Notes under the pieces: model-generated
Database searches by the model: none
Told to the model about the DNA's origin: nothing
Seen by the model: only the letters and a program-made list of their open reading frames with translations
Shown here: positions 19,880-22,772 of the stretch, one piece after another
Position numbering within the stretch: position 1 is the stretch's first letter
Layout of the letters: the number at the start of each line of letters is the position of its first letter
Assembly (NCBI GenBank): GCA_037447605.1
Contig: CM074814.1
Location: forward strand, 2,491,839-2,514,610
Reading direction: 5' to 3'
Source: Zygnema circumcarinatum
Lineage: Eukaryota > Streptophyta > Zygnematophyceae > Zygnematales > Zygnemataceae
Length of the DNA: 22,772 bases
Program-made: the position numbers and the translations under genes

Positions 19880-20145
19880 CACATCATCATCAAATATCAA
19901 CAATCAACAACGTTACCATCATGATCATAATGATGATGACCCTTATCATCGTCCACCTATAACTCACACAAGAGGCTTTCTCTATCTCTTCAGCAAAGAA
20001 AAGCTCCCAAAGGAGTATACAATTTGTAAAAAGAGAGACCCAAAAAGGGCCAAAAAGTGCATATTTAAAGCTTTTCCTAATTTTTGCTTGAGACATCTCT
20101 CATATTCGAACCACCCCCAATGCCTTAAAAATCTGAAAAGCTTTG
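19880..20145. repeat. Dispersed repeat, copy 1
   Basis: Similar to 21637-21915 in the same orientation. Shared blocks: a CAT/CATC-rich end, GTCCACNTNTAACTC/GCAACTC followed by ACACNAGAGGCT, GACCCAAAAAGGGCCAAAAA, GTGCATNTTTNAAGCTT and GAGACATCTCTCATA next to GAACCACC. Several indels and many substitutions separate the copies. On the minus strand the unit would end in a GAT-rich tail, as some retroposons do, but a SINE assignment is unproven. Confidence 0.7.
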
Positions 20146-20373
20146 CCCTTACGAAAGAAATGAATGTTCCAAGCTATGTAATGAAAAGCCTTAACGACGT
20201 GCGATTCTTACCAAAGCCCATGCTTTTGCTCCACCAACGCCTATTCGTTACATGTCGCAGCATGAGCAGGAGTTGCAAGCACAAGAAAGGGTCGCTGAAA
20301 AGGAAAAAGCCCTACGCTCATAAACAAAGCAATAGGCGGAGCTAACCTCTGCTGAAAGTCGAGGCACTAGCAA

Positions 20374-20522
20374 ACTGACAAGGAGGGCTTAAAATTGCAA
20401 GAAGGCTATGACTCGAGCAAAAGCAAAGAGGGAATGGGGCAAAAGCCAAGGCAAGAGAATATGGCGATTGACCTACTTTGCTTGTTGCTTGCCCTAATTG
20501 TGATAGCAGGCCCATAGATTAC
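20374..20522 (+). repeat. Left arm of an inverted duplication with coding-like content
   Basis: Aligns with the minus strand of 20791-21152. In one frame it reads DKEGLKLQEGYDSSK followed by KEGM and ending QENMAID, then a hydrophobic stretch LLCLLLALIVIAG. The frame upstream (about 20250-20340) is Gln/Glu/Lys-rich and coiled-coil-like but contains stops. Relative to the right arm it lacks about 209 bp after the ATGGCGAT sequence. I do not recognise the protein. Confidence 0.7.
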
Positions 20523-20790
20523 ATGCAGGGGGTTGACGATCTCTATTTGATATAAAGATGCACTGAATTCCGTTGCCTGTTGCTCCACCGTTGTTTAGCA
20601 TATCCTCTTGTTCAACAATGTGGGCCTTCATCTGTCCTGCGAGCGAAGCTTCTCTTTTCTTGCTCCAGCTTTATCATCTGCTTCGAGTTTGCCACTAACT
20701 GTTCAATACAACACAACAAAGAGCAATAAAAAATGAGCTCAGAAGAAATAATCACGATAAGGACTTCTATTAGTAGAGGTGTCACAACAA

Positions 20791-20954
20791 ATGTATCCAT
20801 AAGCCTACTATCACAATTAGGGCAAGCAACAAGTAAACCAGGCCCCAGCTATTGGGTGATGCATATGAAAATATGACAGTGATGTAACGAACTCTCACTA
20901 GAAGCAGAGTGAGATTCTCTCTCCATTGCTTATAGATTCTTTGAGTAATCAAGT

Positions 20955-20988
<34 letters not shown>

Positions 20989-21152
20989 CACGAGAAAAAG
21001 ACAGGAAACAAAAGTAAGATCATACCTGTTTCACCATGGAAATGCAGAAATCCCTGATCGCCATATTCTCCTACCTCTGCTTTTGCCACATTCCCTCCTT
21101 TCCTTTGCTCGAGCCGTAGCCTTCCAGTAGCTTCAAACCCTCCCTGTCGCCT
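20791..21152 (-). pseudogene. Right arm of the inverted duplication; broken coding-like segment
   Basis: The minus strand reads DREGLKLLEGYGSSK, KEGM, then a TAG where the other arm has CAA, then ENMAIRDFCISMVKQ and a donor-like GTATGATC. A 26-bp stretch (20808-20833) is identical to the reverse complement of 20481-20506. The extra 209 bp relative to the other arm includes a (GA)n at 20957-20988. Further along the minus strand (20720-20600) a Lys/Glu-rich frame (KQMIKLEQEKRS) looks coiled-coil-like. The best reading is a decayed duplicated gene or element of unknown family. Confidence 0.55.
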
Positions 21153-21154
21153 AA

Positions 21155-21178
21155 CGCCACATGGGTGGACATGTGGCG
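21155..21178. repeat. Perfect 9-bp inverted repeat
   Basis: CGCCACATG (21155-21163) and CATGTGGCG (21170-21178) are reverse complements around GGTGGA. It stands at the edge of the inverted-duplication right arm and beside a G-box-bearing stretch. Confidence 0.8.
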
Positions 21179-21224
21179 CGCTGGGAGCCTCCGTGTGGGC
21201 CTACCAGGCCCTATCCCGATCCGA

Positions 21225-21410
21225 AATCTCCACGTGTTCCAAAGAACGTGGAACACATCTTGGCCGTCGATTGGAATGATCGGACCGTCGGAAGTGCTCT
21301 CCGGAGCCAGCGTACGGATTCAGGCTTTCGCACGTAGCAGTCCGCACATGAGCTGTGCCGGTGTGACCGCCGGGATAGGTACGCGCACGTTTACAAATCC
21401 ACGTGGCAGA
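21225..21410. promoter_or_regulatory. Stretch with G-box palindromes
   Basis: CACGTG occurs at 21231-21236 and 21400-21405 (CCACGTGG). A GTGTTCC...GGAACAC inverted repeat overlaps the first. G-boxes are bound by plant bZIP and bHLH factors. The stretch lies about 660-840 bp upstream of HCAR and upstream of the minus-strand coding-like segment, so it could be a promoter of either, or chance. Confidence 0.35.
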
Positions 21411-21636
21411 CTCTGATTAGCTGCATCGCCATTTTTTAATGGGTAAACGGGTAGGCGCACGCTTAAAAGTCGGCTTTTACTGGGTAAATCCGCGAAATAT
21501 GTGGCATTATGCGCACACATGTGCTCTAGTACGGTATGGCGGAGATTGTGCTCTACTACATCTACAACATGAGATGGCACATGGACACAAGGACATGCAT
21601 AAGAATTGGGTGGATAAAGGGGACGTCCCCATGCAG

Positions 21637-21698
<62 letters not shown>

Positions 21699-21915
21699 GC
21701 GTCATCGTCATCATTGTCCACATGCAACTCGCACACGAGGCTCTCTCTCAACCAACAAAAAGATCCACGAGGAGTATGCGACTTGTTAAAGAGTGGGACC
21801 CAAAAAGGGACAAAAAAGTGCATGTTTGAAGCTTCCTAGTCCCTGCCTGCGACACCTCTCCTATTGGAACCACCAAAAATGGCCGACTACCCGACGCCCT
21901 AAAAAGGCCAAAACA
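21637..21915. repeat. Dispersed repeat, copy 2, with (CAT)20
   Basis: Starts with an uninterrupted (CAT)n of twenty units (21637-21696), then matches copy 1 at 19880-20145: CACACGAGGCT, GACCCAAAAAGGGACAAAAA, GTGCATGTTTGAAGCTT, GCGACACCTCTCCTAT and GAACCACC. Poly-His, poly-Ile and poly-Asp frames across the triplets are artefacts. Confidence 0.75.
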
Positions 21916-21947
21916 GACAAACCGACCTACAGGCAGACGGACACGGT

Positions 21948-22010
21948 CATGCCCATGTCATGGCCATGTCAGGCACATGCCATGCCCATGCCATGCCCAT
22001 GCATGGGCAG
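21948..22010. repeat. Degenerate CATGCC/CATGGCC repeat upstream of HCAR
   Basis: Irregular repeats of CATGCC and CATGTC over about 60 bp, 55 bp before the HCAR start codon. The CATGGC theme recalls the 16-bp minisatellite at 10921-11128, but no unit is shared exactly. Confidence 0.5.
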
Positions 22011-22064
22011 TCGCATATTGGGAAGGGCTGAAGAGGGGGTGGCGACCAGAGGAGGAAGGAAGCC

Positions 22065-22772
22065 ATGGCCATGGCGGGCCAGCTGGCGCTCTGCGAGAAC
22101 CTCGCGTGTCTCTCTTCTGCCCGCTCCGCCAAGCTCGCCGTCCATGGCGGTGGTCGCCGCACGTGTGAAGGGCGCAGCAGGAGGGCAGAGTGGGGAGCAG
22201 GAAGCGCCACGTGTGCGGCTGCAGGGGCTGAAGGTGTGGGGGGGAGCTCGGAAACAGGGCAAATTGGGATTAGGGTTAGGTTTTAGAGCGTTTGAGACCT
22301 AGGTGGATTGAGTGTAGGGTTGCAATTTGAGAGGTCATGACGTTGCATGCTTGAAGCTGGCCAGTTTTTTAGCAAGAAAAATGTTACATTGTGAGGGATT
22401 AATACAGCGTTTCTGGCCTCTGATTAATTTCTTCACGCTTTTCCCTCATGATACTGAGATAGTAGTGTGGAGGCTTCTTTTGGCGTTGTTTTTGTTCACA
22501 GTTGTAAGTTCAAACTTCAATATCTTAAAGAAATTAAAATAAAAAAATAAGTAAGATAAATTCAGCTGAGGTGTAAATTCGTTTGAGATTTCTGCTGTGC
22601 AGCTGCAGGGAGAGAGAGGGAGAGAACAGATTGGAGAGAGAGATCGCGTCCAATCAAACCTGGAGGGATGTACCCTGCCAAAGACCATTGCAGGTGCGGG
22701 CTCCCTCCTCCCTCCCACCCTCCCTCCATCCCTCCCTCCCTCCCTCCCTCTCTCCCTCCCTCCCTCCCTCCC
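22065..22772 (+). CDS. HCAR: 7-hydroxymethyl chlorophyll a reductase, exons 1-2, 3' part outside window
   Basis: HCAR is the plastid ferredoxin-dependent iron-sulphur flavoenzyme that converts 7-hydroxymethyl chlorophyll a to chlorophyll a in the chlorophyll cycle. Exon 1 is 22065-22233: ATG in a GCCATGGCC context (a second ATG follows at 22071), encoding MAMAGQLALCENLACLSSAR then an Arg/Ser/Ala/Gly-rich stretch typical of a transit peptide. Donor GTGTGG, phase 1. Exon 2 is 22609-22693 (acceptor CTGCAG; 22603 is an alternative in the same phase), containing TDWRERSRPIKPGG and MYPAKDHC. This matches the conserved WREKSRPI.PGGTYPAKDHCSQCGLCD start of plant HCAR by recall. The exon breaks after the first Cys, in phase with a following Ser codon. 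Sequence after 22693 is intron. Identification rests on about 25 conserved residues but is distinctive. Confidence 0.85.
22234..22608 (+). other. HCAR intron 1 with a telomere-like motif
   Basis: Contains ATTAGGGTTAGGTTTTAG at 22266-22283, resembling the plant telo-box, about 35 bp after the donor. The rest is AT-rich with no repeat. The intron is in phase 1. Confidence 0.6.
22708..22772 (+). repeat. CCCT microsatellite at the right edge, in HCAR intron 2
   Basis: CTCCCTCC-type repeat running off the window, shortly after the donor GTGCGG at 22694. Pyrimidine-rich in the sense strand, the same bias as in the M16 introns. Confidence 0.8.

Noticed and set aside
19863-20345. 160-codon plus-strand frame
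   Set aside because: Lies across the dispersed repeat; the corresponding frame in the second copy is broken by stops and shifts, so it is repeat sequence.
21320-21829. Poly-Asp, poly-His and poly-Ile frames across (CAT)20
   Set aside because: Triplet repeat read in different frames and strands; no supporting protein similarity.

Overview
The window is nuclear DNA from a land plant, or a close streptophyte relative. Three host genes are recognisable by protein similarity recalled from plant families, since no search could be run. They are a multi-exon M16 zinc metallopeptidase like Arabidopsis At5g56730, the C-terminal half of a calmodulin-binding transcription activator (CAMTA), and the first two exons of 7-hydroxymethyl chlorophyll a reductase (HCAR). 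Short GT-AG introns, GC-richer exons and very heavy (GA)n/(GGGA)n microsatellites fit a plant genome. The type of retrotransposon and the repeat load hint at a non-flowering lineage, with low confidence.

Layout. 28-10715 (minus strand): M16 peptidase, 18 exons reconstructed with consistent splice phases; its C-terminus runs off the left edge. Nearly every intron holds a microsatellite that is pyrimidine-rich in the transcript. The first exon carries an in-frame 75-nt repeat that supplies a ladder of start codons. 10716-11225: upstream region with GGGA repeats and thirteen copies of a 16-bp minisatellite. 11236-15592 (plus): a decayed non-LTR retrotransposon with a 10-bp target-site duplication, a long GC hairpin at its 5' end, a polypyrimidine leader and a frameshifted reverse transcriptase. 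15603-16070: a dense array of CCAATGG motifs in both orientations. 16167-16877 (plus): an unrecognised open frame joined to a second copy of the retrotransposon 3' tail, 16890-17206.

17292-19093 (plus): CAMTA-like gene with ankyrin, IQ and calmodulin-binding regions but no CG-1 DNA-binding domain in the window, and a frameshift in a T-run. 19094-22064: gene-poor DNA holding a pair of dispersed repeats with CAT tracts, an inverted duplication of an unknown coding-like segment, perfect hairpins and a G-box-rich stretch. 22065-22772 (plus): start of HCAR, with a plastid transit peptide exon and the exon leading into its first iron-sulphur motif; the rest lies beyond the right edge.

The host genes have no evident shared pathway: a peptidase, a calcium/calmodulin-linked transcription factor relative and a chlorophyll-cycle enzyme. 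I found no convincing new biological system. The most interesting items are the chimeric retrotransposon derivative, the CG-1-less CAMTA whose reading frame can start inside a retrotransposon tail, the start-codon minisatellite, and the strand-biased repeats in the M16 introns.
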